A stretch of DNA of 64,000 nt, from NCBI RefSeq assembly GCF_014200575.1, contig NZ_JACHBZ010000008.1:1-64000 (forward strand), in the 5' to 3' direction. Below the pieces are notes generated by a model that saw only the letters and a list, made by a program, of their open reading frames with translations, searched no databases and was not told where the DNA came from. A program made the translations under genes and the position numbers. This document shows, piece after piece, positions 1 to 8,792 of the stretch. The DNA is from Mucilaginibacter saanensis (GTDB taxonomy: Bacteria; Bacteroidota; Bacteroidia; Sphingobacteriales; Sphingobacteriaceae). Each line of letters begins with the position of its first letter. Positions within the stretch are counted from its first letter, which is position 1.

Positions 1-78
1 ACGTGCTTTTATAGCATTTGCTGCAACCCAAAAGTCAGCTAACCCCTGGGTCAATTTGGCCCGAAATAGGGTGGTCAC
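1..78 (-). mobile_element. probable end of an IS21-like insertion sequence
   Basis: On the minus strand, from about position 77 toward the window edge, the sequence begins TGACCACCCTATTTCGG and continues with CCAAATTGACCC. Repeated TGACC/CCAAATTGACC motifs at the tip resemble the multiple terminal repeats of IS21-family elements in Bacteroidota. The recombinase reading frame changes character exactly here, running into a short tail ([14 protein letters not shown]) that does not look like serine recombinase. No transposase is visible because the window ends. The family assignment rests on recall of the terminal motif and is tentative. Confidence 0.4.
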
Positions 79-1093
79 TATCTCCATAATATACACTTAT
101 ACCTCTATTTCCACAAAACTCATATCTCTTAGAGTTACACACATACGCATTATCTTTACCGCTTTCTCTTTTTTTGCCAACGAATTTACCTTTACAAACA
201 GAGCAGGTTATTAAACCTTTTAATAAAAAGGTATACTTATTAGTTGTGTTTTTGAATTGGTCTCTGGTGGCTAACTTTTCTTTTACTAACTTAAATGTCT
301 TTTCAGTTACTATCGCTGGACAATCATGTGGCTTGCCTTTGAATAACCTTTTACCCATATATATTGGGTTTGTTAAAATCTTATAAACAACGGCATCTCT
401 CCATAGAAAAGTCTCTTTTTTTACCCCTTTTACTAATAGCGTATTTCCTGTTTGGGTTCTACCCCGTTTTGTAAGAATTCCTTTTTCATTTAAAATTGTG
501 GCTATCGCCTTAGTTCCCTTTCCCTCTATCGCAAGATTGTAAATCAATTCCACGACTTCCTTTTCATCTTCCTTAACCACTAACATTTTATTTAGGTCTT
601 TGGTATAACAGAATGCTAAAAGTGGACCACCCCCAACCTTTCCATCCTTAGCATTCTGTTCCAATTGAGTTTTAATCCGACCAGATGTCTTCTTTATTTC
701 AAAAGCAGCAAGTAAACCTCTTATATCAGCAAGCAATTCTTGATTGATGTCGTTTAAATCTATCTCTCTATCAATCTCAAAAAGTTTTGCTTTATTATCT
801 TTAAGAATGTTTTTTATTAAAGTGGTTTGTAATAAATCACCTCTTGAAATCCTATCTAAATCAGTAACAAAGACAGCATTTATTTTCTTTTCTATAACTT
901 CGTTTAAAAGTGCATTTAACCCAGGTCTCTTGTTAAAGGGAATTTTACCGGAGAGGCCTCTATCACTGAAAACGCTATAATCGTAACCATTTTTTAATGC
1001 GAAGTCAATCCCTATTTTTTCTTGATTATCAAAAGAAATTCCATTGTCCGCTTGGTCATCTGTTGATACTCGTTTATATATTCCTATTTTCAT
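35..1093 (-). CDS. large serine recombinase, C-terminally truncated
   Basis: Site-specific DNA recombinase of the resolvase/invertase superfamily. The N-terminal catalytic domain (residues 1-145) carries the YKRVST motif with the nucleophilic Ser10 and an [12 protein letters not shown] stretch. It is followed by a Recombinase domain (about 155-260) and a zinc ribbon with Cys297, Cys300, Cys319 and Cys327. The ATG at 1093 is preferred over the one at 1117 because it places KIGIYKRVS at the true N-terminus. At about 352 residues it is shorter than typical large serine recombinases (450-600), and the coiled-coil part after the zinc ribbon is missing. The last residues appear to be encoded by an inserted IS end. 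The gene starts about 50 bp from the break in comM, where an integrase gene usually lies relative to its att site. It was probably the integrase of the element in comM, and may now be inactive. Confidence 0.85.
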   Translation of the reverse strand: MKIGIYKRVSTDDQADNGISFDNQEKIGIDFALKNGYDYSVFSDRGLSGKIPFNKRPGLNALLNEVIEKKINAVFVTDLDRISRGDLLQTTLIKNILKDNKAKLFEIDREIDLNDINQELLADIRGLLAAFEIKKTSGRIKTQLEQNAKDGKVGGGPLLAFCYTKDLNKMLVVKEDEKEVVELIYNLAIEGKGTKAIATILNEKGILTKRGRTQTGNTLLVKGVKKETFLWRDAVVYKILTNPIYMGKRLFKGKPHDCPAIVTEKTFKLVKEKLATRDQFKNTTNKYTFLLKGLITCSVCKGKFVGKKRESGKDNAYVCNSKRYEFCGNRGISVYYGDSDHPISGQIDPGVS

Positions 1094-1146
1094 TTGATGA
1101 GATAAAATCTGACCCAAATATAATATTACACTTTAACACTACAAAG

Positions 1147-1848
1147 GATGTGGCCCTGGTTGGCGGCGGCGGTAACCCGCAACCTGGCGAAATTTCACTG
1201 GCGCACAACGGTGTTTTATTTTTGGATGAACTGCCCGAGTTTAAACGCAGCGCCCTTGAGGTAATGCGCCAGCCGCTGGAAGAACGCCGTGTAACTATAT
1301 CAAGGGCGAAATTTACGGTCGACTATCCATCGAGCTTTATGCTGGTAGCGAGCATGAACCCCTGCCCTTGCGGTTATTACAACCACCCCGAAAAAGAATG
1401 TATCTGCCCGCCGGGAATGGTACAAAAATACCTGAGTAAAATTTCCGGTCCGCTGCTGGACAGGATTGACCTGCATGTGGAGGTTACACCGGTAAACTTC
1501 AGCGAGCTGTCATCAGACCGTGCCGCCGAAAAAAGCGAACTGATCCGCGACCGGGTGATCAAGGCCCGGGATGTACAGGTTGAACGGTTCGGTAACCGCC
1601 CCGACCTGCACTCCAATGCCCAGATGAGCCCCCAAATGGTCCGCGACCTGTGTAAAATAGATGCTGCCGGGCAAACCCTGCTTAAACGGGCAATGGAAAA
1701 ACTGGGCCTGTCGGCCAGGGCTTATGATCGTATCCTGAAAGTATCCCGCACCATTGCCGATCTTGCCGGCAGCGAAGAAATTAAACTGGAACACTTGGCC
1801 GAGGCTATCCATTTCAGAAGTTTAGACAGAGAAGGCTGGGCCGGGTAA
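1147..1848 (+). pseudogene. comM: comM (Mg-chelatase-like AAA+ ATPase), 5' half removed by element insertion
   Basis: The frame from codon 1147 (DVALVGGGG) encodes the C-terminal 234 residues of the YifB/ComM family: the Walker B stretch LFLDELPEF, the sensor region MNPCPCGYY, the cysteine pair of KECICPPG, and the C-terminal Mg_chelatase_C domain ending in [10 protein letters not shown]. Full-length ComM is about 510 residues. The Walker A half and the usual residues before DVALVGG (a Pro-His-His-Thr-like stretch) are absent, and upstream codons from 997 read into the recombinase gene's opposite strand. The break therefore falls in the ATPase core just before DVALVGG. ComM is a helicase that promotes branch migration during natural transformation, and comM is a known insertion hot spot in other bacteria. 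The 5' half should lie at the far end of the element, outside this window. Confidence 0.85.
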
Positions 1849-1912
1849 TGAATGAAATCGGCTTTACCTTGGTCTTGTACGGTTCTGCTTAAGGCCTATG
1901 TGGGAGATATAA

Positions 1913-1945
1913 AGACATACGAAGTTTTTAAAACTTCGTATGTCT
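1913..1945. terminator. 33-bp near-perfect hairpin after comM
   Basis: AGACATACGAAGTTTT and its exact reverse complement flank one central T, giving 16-bp arms with essentially no loop. It lies 65 bp after the comM stop. It lacks a clear T-tract, so it may be a terminator or a palindromic repeat. Confidence 0.5.
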
Positions 1946-2092
1946 AACATTGAAGCTTCGGTTGTGATATACCCGTAGGTGTTGAAAAACACTTAAAAAC
2001 ATAACCCGCTATTTTGAATAATAATAAAAATGAACAGACTGGCAAAGGCTATCTGATAACCTGCTATACCTGAATAGCGTATACAGCCACCT

Positions 2093-3238
2093 ATGACGGC
2101 CGAAACTTTAACACCAGCAGATGCTCATAAAAAGATTGTAATTATTGCCAATTTTGCCACCGACCGGGTTAACGGAGCTTATAATGTAATTGAAAACATT
2201 GCCCTTTATACCAATAAACTGGGGTATAAATGTGAGTTGTGGGGCCTAAGTACCGAAATTGACCGTAACGACTATCCTTTCTATGTTCATTTTAATGAAA
2301 ACCTGTTCAGTTTTAAGTTAACAGAGGGTATAAAAAACAAACTAACGGCCGACCGCGATTCTATTGTTTGTGTTAACCTGCACAGTGTTTTTACGCCCAT
2401 CAATATTGGCATAGGCAAATTTGTAAAGGCCTTAGGTATTCCGCTATGTGTAACCCCGCAGGGAGGGTATCATGATTATACATTTAAAAAGAATTATCTG
2501 AAAAAGATGATCTTTCTGACGCTTTTTGAAAAGAGCCATCTGAGGCGGATGGATTATTTTTTTATTCATGGAAGGCAGGAAGGGGATTTTATTAAAAAGT
2601 ATTCATCGAAACCCTGTTACACGCTTTTAAACGGTTTTCCGGAGGGGAGGATTGAAAAGTCAATATATAATCATCAGGATGCAGACGAAAAGTTGAAGTT
2701 GCTGTTTCTGGGGCGCTTAGATCCACTGCATAAAGGATTGGATCTGCTGTTAAAAGGGATGCAGTTGTTAAAAGATCATGCCGTTGAGTTAACCTTAGCT
2801 GGTCCTCAGTTTAATGAAGCATCGCAAAAATATTTACAGCAGCTGATCATTGATCTTGATTTAACTGGCGTGGTTACGCTACAGGAGCCGGTTTACAAAC
2901 AAACAGAAAAAGAAGCCTTGTATGCGGCGCATCATTTATTTGTTCATACCTCCCGTTGGGAAGGTATGCCGACCGGTGTAATTGAAGCATTAAGCTATGG
3001 CATGCCCGTACTAATTTCAAAGGGAACTAACCTGGCCGATATTGTTACTAAAGAACAGCTTGGCCTGGTTGCTGATGAATTAACACCACAGGGAATTGCA
3101 GATACCATAGCGGATATCTCCAAAAATAAATACCGTTTAAAAGAGTTTTCTGAAAATGCCTATAGTAAATCGCCCGCGATATTTGATTGGAATAAGATTG
3201 CCAAACAGTACGCCGACTATGTTTTTCTAAACGAATAA
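2093..3238 (+). CDS. GT4-family glycosyltransferase
   Basis: A 381-residue GT-B glycosyltransferase of the group 1 (GT4) type, which transfers a sugar from a nucleotide-sugar donor, typically to glycans of the cell surface or exopolysaccharide. The N-terminal Rossmann domain begins KIVIIANFATDRVNGAY, and the C-terminal donor-binding domain begins around residue 200 (LLFLGRLDPLHKGLDLLL). The E-x7-E motif is present as Glu290 and Glu298 (EGMPTGVIE). The length is normal for the family. It has no signal peptide and is probably cytoplasmic or membrane-peripheral. It stands alone between the comM remnant and the sensor kinase, so substrate and acceptor cannot be inferred. The ATG at 2093 fits the start of the first beta strand about a dozen residues later. 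Confidence 0.85.
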   Translation: MTAETLTPADAHKKIVIIANFATDRVNGAYNVIENIALYTNKLGYKCELWGLSTEIDRNDYPFYVHFNENLFSFKLTEGIKNKLTADRDSIVCVNLHSVFTPINIGIGKFVKALGIPLCVTPQGGYHDYTFKKNYLKKMIFLTLFEKSHLRRMDYFFIHGRQEGDFIKKYSSKPCYTLLNGFPEGRIEKSIYNHQDADEKLKLLFLGRLDPLHKGLDLLLKGMQLLKDHAVELTLAGPQFNEASQKYLQQLIIDLDLTGVVTLQEPVYKQTEKEALYAAHHLFVHTSRWEGMPTGVIEALSYGMPVLISKGTNLADIVTKEQLGLVADELTPQGIADTIADISKNKYRLKEFSENAYSKSPAIFDWNKIAKQYADYVFLNE

Positions 3239-3542
3239 AGGCTATAAGTTCTTCCGGTGTAGATTACCTCAATAAATGATACAATAGATCTATCAAGGAA
3301 AAAAATCAACCAACTTAACGGCGTATGCTGGTAATTGCGCTTAGGTAAATCAGAGGGATTATGATTGCTTAAACATTATAGGAATAATACGGCTCATTCT
3401 TTTCTATCTATTTAACATTCTTTAACTTACATTAAAAGATTAACTAATAAAACATGTTAAATTGTTTCTATTATTAAAGATATTTGAAATTGGTGATCAA
3501 GCTCCGCAGCCAGTTTAAGCGGACATACTCCGAGGGCAAATA
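3239..3542. other. gene-free interval upstream of the sensor kinase
   Basis: AT-rich intergenic DNA between the glycosyltransferase and the ETR1-type kinase. No convincing ORF, RNA gene or strong palindrome was seen. It presumably holds the promoter of the kinase operon, but no full TTTG/TAnnTTTG pair was identified. Confidence 0.5.
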
Positions 3543-3650
3543 ATGGTTCTTAAAAATACAGTAAGTACTGCAGCAAATAGCGCAGTAACGTTAAAATCTC
3601 CTATATGCGTAAACGGATGTATGCCGATTTCGGGAAAAGCTACTACCGCT

Positions 3651-4769
3651 ATGCCGGTTGGGCTGGGAGCGCAGATCAGCGATTTTTTTAGTAAGCTATT
3701 GAACACGGCCGATTGGCCCCCGCGCTGGCATTGCGGCACCTGGACAGACTTTCATGGCTGGCTTTATATTCTTTCTGATGTAACTATCTGGGCATCGTAT
3801 TTTGCCATACCGGTATTCCTGATCAGGATGCTCACCAAACGTACCGATATTCCGTTCCCTAAAATGATATGGATATTTATAGCATTTATAGTTTTGTGCG
3901 GCACAACGCACCTGGTTGATGCTATCATTTTTTGGTGGCCTGCATATCGTTTAAGTGCACTTATCAGGTTTTTTACCGCAGTGGTATCGGCGGTTGCGGT
4001 TTATGCTTTATACCGGGTTATGCCATTGATATTATCCCTGCGTACTATCAACGAGTTGGAGCGTGAAATAAAGGAACGTAAACAGGCCGAAGAAAAGCTA
4101 TCACAAAGCCATCAGCAGTTAAAAGCCTTTACGCATATACTATCGCATAATATCCGTAATCACTCCAGCAACATATCGCTACTCACCAGCCTGGTTGAGC
4201 CTGAGCAGCTTGATGAAAGCAATGCTGAATTGTTTGATAAGATCACTAAGGTGTCGCGTAATTTGAACCATACCCTTGATGACCTTGCCCAGGCTATCAG
4301 GATACGCGAAACGTACATTGCACCGGAGTCATTGTCATTTGATGACGTGCTGAACAAAGTATTGGAAGTACTGGAGCCTGAAATACAGGGAACAGATGCA
4401 AAAGTTAACCTGAACTTTAAGGCCGATTCCGTACTTTTCCCTAGGTTATATATGGAAAGTATATTGCTGAACCTTTTGTCGAATGCTATTAAATACCGTA
4501 ATGAGGATAAAATACCCGATATTTCCTTAAGTACGTTTAAAGATGATGCAGGGCACGTTGTTTTGGAATGCAGCGATAACGGTTTAGGAATTGACCTGAA
4601 TTTGCACTCAAAAAAAATATTTGGGTTATATAAAACGTTCCATGTACATAAAGAGGCACATGGCGTTGGCTTATTTTTAATTAAGACCCAGGTTGAATCA
4701 CAGGGAGGTACCATATCTGTTGAAAGCATAGAGGGAGAAGGAACAACATTTAGAATTGTATTTGCATAA
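3651..4769 (+). CDS. sensor histidine kinase with ETR1-type ethylene/copper-binding membrane domain
   Basis: The N-terminal three-helix membrane domain matches the plant ethylene receptor ETR1. In numbering from the ATG at 3651, Asp43, Tyr50, Ile53-Pro54, Ile80, Cys83 and His87 (IVLCGTTHL) line up with ETR1 Asp25, Tyr32, Ile35-Pro36, Ile62, Cys65 and His69. In ETR1, Cys65 and His69 bind the copper ion that holds ethylene. A linker helix (ELEREIKERKQAEEKL) leads to a HisKA-type dimerisation domain with phospho-acceptor His166 (LSHNIRNH) and an HATPase_c domain with N-box NLLSNAIKY and G-boxes DNGLGI and GVGLFLIK. The frame is open upstream to 3543 (ATG) and has another ATG at 3621. The start at 3651 is chosen because homology begins soon after, at WPPRWHCGTW, but it is not certain. 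It is followed after 12 bp by a single-domain response regulator, its likely partner. Actual ethylene binding is an inference from the conserved residues. Confidence 0.85.
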   Translation: MPVGLGAQISDFFSKLLNTADWPPRWHCGTWTDFHGWLYILSDVTIWASYFAIPVFLIRMLTKRTDIPFPKMIWIFIAFIVLCGTTHLVDAIIFWWPAYRLSALIRFFTAVVSAVAVYALYRVMPLILSLRTINELEREIKERKQAEEKLSQSHQQLKAFTHILSHNIRNHSSNISLLTSLVEPEQLDESNAELFDKITKVSRNLNHTLDDLAQAIRIRETYIAPESLSFDDVLNKVLEVLEPEIQGTDAKVNLNFKADSVLFPRLYMESILLNLLSNAIKYRNEDKIPDISLSTFKDDAGHVVLECSDNGLGIDLNLHSKKIFGLYKTFHVHKEAHGVGLFLIKTQVESQGGTISVESIEGEGTTFRIVFA

Positions 4770-4781
4770 CGGATAAGAGGA

Positions 4782-5186
4782 ATGGATAAAGTAAATATTG
4801 CCTGTGTAATTGATGACGACCCGATATACACCTATACCGTTAAACGCATTATTGACAGATCGCTGATTGCCGATAAAACGTTGTTTTTTTCGGATGGAAA
4901 GCAGGCATTTGATTTTTTTAAGGAAAACTCAGCTCAAACAGATCGTTTGCCCGATCTGATACTGCTTGATATTAATATGCCGGTTTGGGATGGCTGGCAG
5001 TTTATGGACGAGTTTGTAAAGATCAGCAATACAATAAAAAAGAAGATAACGGTTTACGTGGTAAGCTCATCTATTGATGAGGATGACCACCGGAAAGCCT
5101 GTTCGTATAAACAGATAGCAGATTTTGTGATTAAGCCAATTTCTGACGAGGTGCTAAAGAAAATGGTTGAATATATTTCGGCCTGA
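4782..5186 (+). CDS. single-domain response regulator, partner of the ETR1-type kinase
   Basis: A 134-residue stand-alone receiver domain with the acidic pair in IDDDP near the N-terminus, the phospho-acceptor Asp63 (LLDINMP), the Thr/Ser switch in VVSSS and the conserved Lys in IKPIS. There is no output domain, as in Rcp1/CheY-like regulators, so it must act by protein-protein contact or relay phosphate onward. It starts 12 bp after the kinase stop, almost certainly in the same transcript, and is followed at once by a strong terminator. The pairing resembles cyanobacterial phytochrome/Etr1-type kinases, which also work with small receiver proteins. Confidence 0.9.
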   Translation: MDKVNIACVIDDDPIYTYTVKRIIDRSLIADKTLFFSDGKQAFDFFKENSAQTDRLPDLILLDINMPVWDGWQFMDEFVKISNTIKKKITVYVVSSSIDEDDHRKACSYKQIADFVIKPISDEVLKKMVEYISA

Positions 5187-5189
5187 ACT

Positions 5190-5230
5190 AAAAAGCCCAT
5201 CGCCTGATATAATCAGCAATGGGCTTTTTA
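5190..5230. terminator. bidirectional intrinsic terminator
   Basis: AAAAAGCCCAT and its complement ATGGGCTTTTT flank a central stem-loop (CTGAT/ATCAG), with A/T runs on both sides. It serves the convergent response regulator and GH5 genes. Confidence 0.85.
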
Positions 5231-5255
5231 ATCTTAAAATGAGACTTGCTTGCGG

Positions 5256-7049
5256 TTATTTCTTCGCTATCCAGAACTGCAAACTATGCAGGTTATAGCC
5301 ACCGGTGTTGGCGTACACCCTTATTTTGTTGCTGCCGGCCTTTAAGTGGATATTTTTAACGGTGATTGTTTTCCAGGTTTTAGGGCTGCCGGTGTAAGGG
5401 GCCGGAACTTCCTTGGCCTGGTCGGCTCCGTTTACAATTAATGAAAGCTTGGCATCATCCGTTGCCGAAGCTACTTTTAAGTTAACTGCGTAGATGCCCG
5501 CTGTTTTTACCTGCAGGGTATATTGCAGCCATTCCCCGGTTTCAATATGATCAACATAATAACTGTTGTAAGCGGTTGAGTCTTTACTGATGTCTACCCC
5601 ATCGTTACGGTATACGCGGCCATCATTACCCTTGCCATACTTCCCGGTTGATACGTGATAATCGGCAGTGTCGGTATCAAAGTAAGCATAACCATTGCGG
5701 CCCAGGTCATAGTCAACCGCGTTAATGATGGTTCCGTTAGTAACCTTATTGGCCTTAAACGGTTTGGTAGCTGTTGTGTATGGCTGCCTGAAAATGGCAT
5801 CAATTACATCATGATGGATAATGGCGTTTTCAATTTTGGCGTGTATCGCCAGTTCAAGCGTGCCGCTGTACACGTTGCTCTCTTTGGGTTTATGATTACC
5901 GGTGTTCAGGTAATTGGTTACATCGTCATAATTCAGGTTTGACGGTATTTCTATCGGGTTATTATTTCCCATCTTTTTCAAAGGCCATAAAGCCCAGCCA
6001 ATGTTGTTTTTCTCCAGCAGGGCAATTTCTTCGGTTAGCCAGGTATTTGAGTTTTCGCCGGTTTCGCCAATCCATGCGGGTACGTTATATTGGTCGCGGG
6101 TTTTTATAATATGCTCAATAGATTGCTGGTCATTAAAGTTCCAGTATTTGTGAAAGCTAAGTACCATGTTTTTATCCCAGGGCGGTAATATGCCGTTATA
6201 ATTATTACCCCAGCCGTTGCCTTCAATGATAATGATGTGCTTTTTATCAACCTGCCTGATGGCAGCGGTAATATCGATCATCAGTTTTCTTAACGGCGCA
6301 TTGGTTTTTTCCTTTAACCCGTTTTTGTCATGCTCAGGATCGTCAAAGCCCCAGTTGGGTTCGTTAATAATATCGTAACCGGCAATGTTGGGTTCGTTTT
6401 TATAACGGTCGGCAAGCTTGCGCCAAAGCGCTATCATTTTTTGCTTATTGGCTTCGCTATCCCATAAGGAAGGATTATCGGTGTTGCGATCAGATATATT
6501 AAGGTCATTCCCCTGGCCGCCCGGCGTGGCATGCAGGTCAAGTATCAGGTACATGTGGTTGGCCTTACACCAAGCCAGCAAGGCATCGGTCATTTGAAAG
6601 CCCTTGTCTATCCAGGTATTTTGCCCGGCAACAGGTTCTTTCTCAATAGGCAGGGTGTATAAGTTATAATGCATAGGCAGGCGTACGGAGTTAAAGCCCC
6701 AGCGGTGCATAGAGTCAATATCGGCTTTGCGGGTGTTATTGGCCAGCCAGGTATCATAAAACTCCTTGGTTTCGGCGGGGCCCATCAGCTCCTCCAACCG
6801 CTCGCGAATGCGGAACTGGCGGCTATCCTTGTTTACGTGCAGCATATATCCTTCCTGCAGCATCCAGCCACCCAGGCCCATACCTCGCAGCAGTACATTT
6901 TTGCCTTTTTCGTCAACTATTTTTTTGCCGTCGGCCTTTAAAAAGCCCTGCGCTTTGCCCTGTAAGGCAATCATAGAAACCGATACAATCAGTATCGCCG
7001 CCTTTACAGATGACTTTATGAACATGTTTTTAAACGTATGTAGTAACAT
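5256..7049 (-). CDS. secreted GH5 glucanase with C-terminal carbohydrate-binding module
   Basis: A 597-residue exported glycoside hydrolase. A signal peptide ends near ALQGKAQ, and the ATG at residue 9 (MFIKSS) is an alternative start. The GH5 TIM barrel spans about residues 35-395: GMGLGGWMLQEGY, the RLPMHYN stretch, the catalytic acid/base Glu230 (IINEPNWG) and the nucleophile Glu329 (WIGETGEN). After a linker, residues about 455-597 form a beta-sandwich resembling CBM6/CBM35 (GEWLQYTLQVKTAGIY...). GH5 enzymes cleave beta-glucans, mannans and related glycans with retention. The subfamily cannot be fixed by eye, but the layout resembles exo-beta-1,3-glucanase-like members. It lies 36 bp downstream of a GH30 gene on the same strand, so the two are probably co-transcribed and act on one substrate, plausibly fungal-type beta-1,3/1,6-glucan. 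Confidence 0.85.
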   Translation of the reverse strand: MLLHTFKNMFIKSSVKAAILIVSVSMIALQGKAQGFLKADGKKIVDEKGKNVLLRGMGLGGWMLQEGYMLHVNKDSRQFRIRERLEELMGPAETKEFYDTWLANNTRKADIDSMHRWGFNSVRLPMHYNLYTLPIEKEPVAGQNTWIDKGFQMTDALLAWCKANHMYLILDLHATPGGQGNDLNISDRNTDNPSLWDSEANKQKMIALWRKLADRYKNEPNIAGYDIINEPNWGFDDPEHDKNGLKEKTNAPLRKLMIDITAAIRQVDKKHIIIIEGNGWGNNYNGILPPWDKNMVLSFHKYWNFNDQQSIEHIIKTRDQYNVPAWIGETGENSNTWLTEEIALLEKNNIGWALWPLKKMGNNNPIEIPSNLNYDDVTNYLNTGNHKPKESNVYSGTLELAIHAKIENAIIHHDVIDAIFRQPYTTATKPFKANKVTNGTIINAVDYDLGRNGYAYFDTDTADYHVSTGKYGKGNDGRVYRNDGVDISKDSTAYNSYYVDHIETGEWLQYTLQVKTAGIYAVNLKVASATDDAKLSLIVNGADQAKEVPAPYTGSPKTWKTITVKNIHLKAGSNKIRVYANTGGYNLHSLQFWIAKK

Positions 7050-7085
7050 GGTATAATACTTTGTTTATGGTGATAAATTTTGCGC

Positions 7086-8495
7086 TTACCAGATATAGGT
7101 ACCAACTGAACCTTTATCCAATTTGGCGGCTATTGCTTTTCCTGCATATTTAATATTAAAATCCTGAGCCGCATCGCTGGTGTTGGCCACTATCAAAACT
7201 ATTTTGCCATCGGGGGTTTTAAACGCCACGTTAGGCAACTGATCTGAATTGTTGGAGGCAATGCGAACCGATCCCGGGCGCACAAACTTGGAAGCGTGGG
7301 CGATGGAATAATAAGCCAGGTTTCTTTTTACCGAATTTTTGTCAATAGTTACCGCTCCCTGGCACATAGGGCAGCCTCCCCTGTCGGTGTAGGGTTTATA
7401 ATCCGGGTCGGCAGCCAGGTTCCATTCCAGCACGTTGCGGCTCCAGTTGCGGGTAGCGCCAATAATGAGGCGTTTAACCGGCGATATAATATTAATGGTT
7501 GCGCTGTTTTCGGGCTCTACAACCATTTGCTCCGTAAAATAGAGGTTCTTATCCGGCTGGGCGTTATGCACATCGGTTAAGGCATCAATACTACCACCGT
7601 ATAAGTGGAAGCCTGAGCCATCAATATATTTGCGGGCGGCAGGGTCATTTAAAATAGAGATGGGATAATCGGGCCTGTCGGCATTGTGATCATAAATAAT
7701 AATTTTGGTACGGATGCCGGCCGCTTTAAATGCTGGCCCGAGGTTGTTTTTAATAAACTCACCCTCATCAGGCGCTACCATCAGCAAACTCGGGTTGTTG
7801 CCGGGGTGCAGGGGCTCGTTCTGAATGGTAATGGCGTCAATCGGGATACCCTGGGCTTTCATGCCCTGTATGTATTTAACCAGGTATTTGGCGTAGGTGC
7901 CGTAGTATTCTGGCTTTAACCTGCCGCCACGGGTGTCATCATTGGTTTTCATCCAGGCTGGCGGCGACCACGGCGAGCCTAATATTTTAATGGCCGGATT
8001 AATGGTCAGTATCTGTTTCATTACCGGTATCACGTCCTGTTTGTCGGGCCCAAGATCAAAGTGTTTCAGGGTTGGGTCGGTTTGCCCGGCAGGCATGTCA
8101 TCATAAGAAAACACCTTTTCGTTCAAATCAGAGGCTCCAATGCTCAGGCGAATGTAACTTACTCCTATATTGTTGCCATTGGTGGCAAACAACTCTTTTA
8201 ATAAGGCCGCCCTGCTATCGGCACTCATGCGGATGATGTGCATGGCGCTGCCGCCGGTTAATGCAAAGCCAAAGCCGTCAATAGGCTGGTAGGTTTGCTT
8301 ATCATTAACGTTTATGGTGAAATGGGTACCGCTTTCGGGCTTAAATGTTAATTCATTTTTTTGCTTTTCAAACAAAACCGATCTGTCGGCTTTGGTTAGC
8401 CACAGGCTGGCCTGGGTATGGTTTTGTGCATTAGCAATAGTTGCAGCACCCAATAGCAGTGGCCACAGGAAAAATGATCTGATATTTTTTTTCAT
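7086..8495 (-). CDS. secreted GH30 glucosidase, likely beta-1,6-glucanase type
   Basis: A 469-residue exported retaining glycoside hydrolase. The signal peptide ends at ATIANAQ. The GH30 barrel starts at QPIDGFGFALTGGSA, a stretch typical of the glucosylceramidase/endo-beta-1,6-glucanase branch. The acid/base is Glu227 (IQNEPLHPG) and the nucleophile Glu322 (YFTEQMVV). WNLAADP and a small C-terminal beta-sandwich (VALIVANTSD-like) follow, as usual for the family. It is the first gene of a probable two-gene operon with the GH5 gene. A close paralogue sits at the right end of the window. Beta-1,6-glucanase is the best guess from its relatives (GH30_3), but beta-glucosidase activity is possible. 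Confidence 0.85.
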   Translation of the reverse strand: MKKNIRSFFLWPLLLGAATIANAQNHTQASLWLTKADRSVLFEKQKNELTFKPESGTHFTINVNDKQTYQPIDGFGFALTGGSAMHIIRMSADSRAALLKELFATNGNNIGVSYIRLSIGASDLNEKVFSYDDMPAGQTDPTLKHFDLGPDKQDVIPVMKQILTINPAIKILGSPWSPPAWMKTNDDTRGGRLKPEYYGTYAKYLVKYIQGMKAQGIPIDAITIQNEPLHPGNNPSLLMVAPDEGEFIKNNLGPAFKAAGIRTKIIIYDHNADRPDYPISILNDPAARKYIDGSGFHLYGGSIDALTDVHNAQPDKNLYFTEQMVVEPENSATINIISPVKRLIIGATRNWSRNVLEWNLAADPDYKPYTDRGGCPMCQGAVTIDKNSVKRNLAYYSIAHASKFVRPGSVRIASNNSDQLPNVAFKTPDGKIVLIVANTSDAAQDFNIKYAGKAIAAKLDKGSVGTYIW

Positions 8496-8792
8496 ACGTT
8501 AAGATTTAGCAAATGGTGCATTACGCAGGCCGGGTTTAACTAAATAAGGTTTATAAAAGGAATGGTAAATTTATTATTGTTTTTTATATAAAGCCGCTCA
8601 AATTATCGAGTAACCAATATATTACGAAAGTGTAAAATATACACCATATAAAAGCCGGATGTTGATAAAATATAAAGATGTTGCCTCTGCCTATAAAAAT
8701 GAACTGTATGATATGCTGCCACGTATATTAATTAGTAATTAAAATGTTTGGTTTTATTAAAGTTTATTTATAGTTTCACTGTGAGTATCCAC

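Noticed and set aside
997..1146. N-terminal 50 codons of the comM-frame ORF
   Set aside because: They read through the opposite strand of the recombinase start and do not match ComM; comM homology begins at codon 1147.
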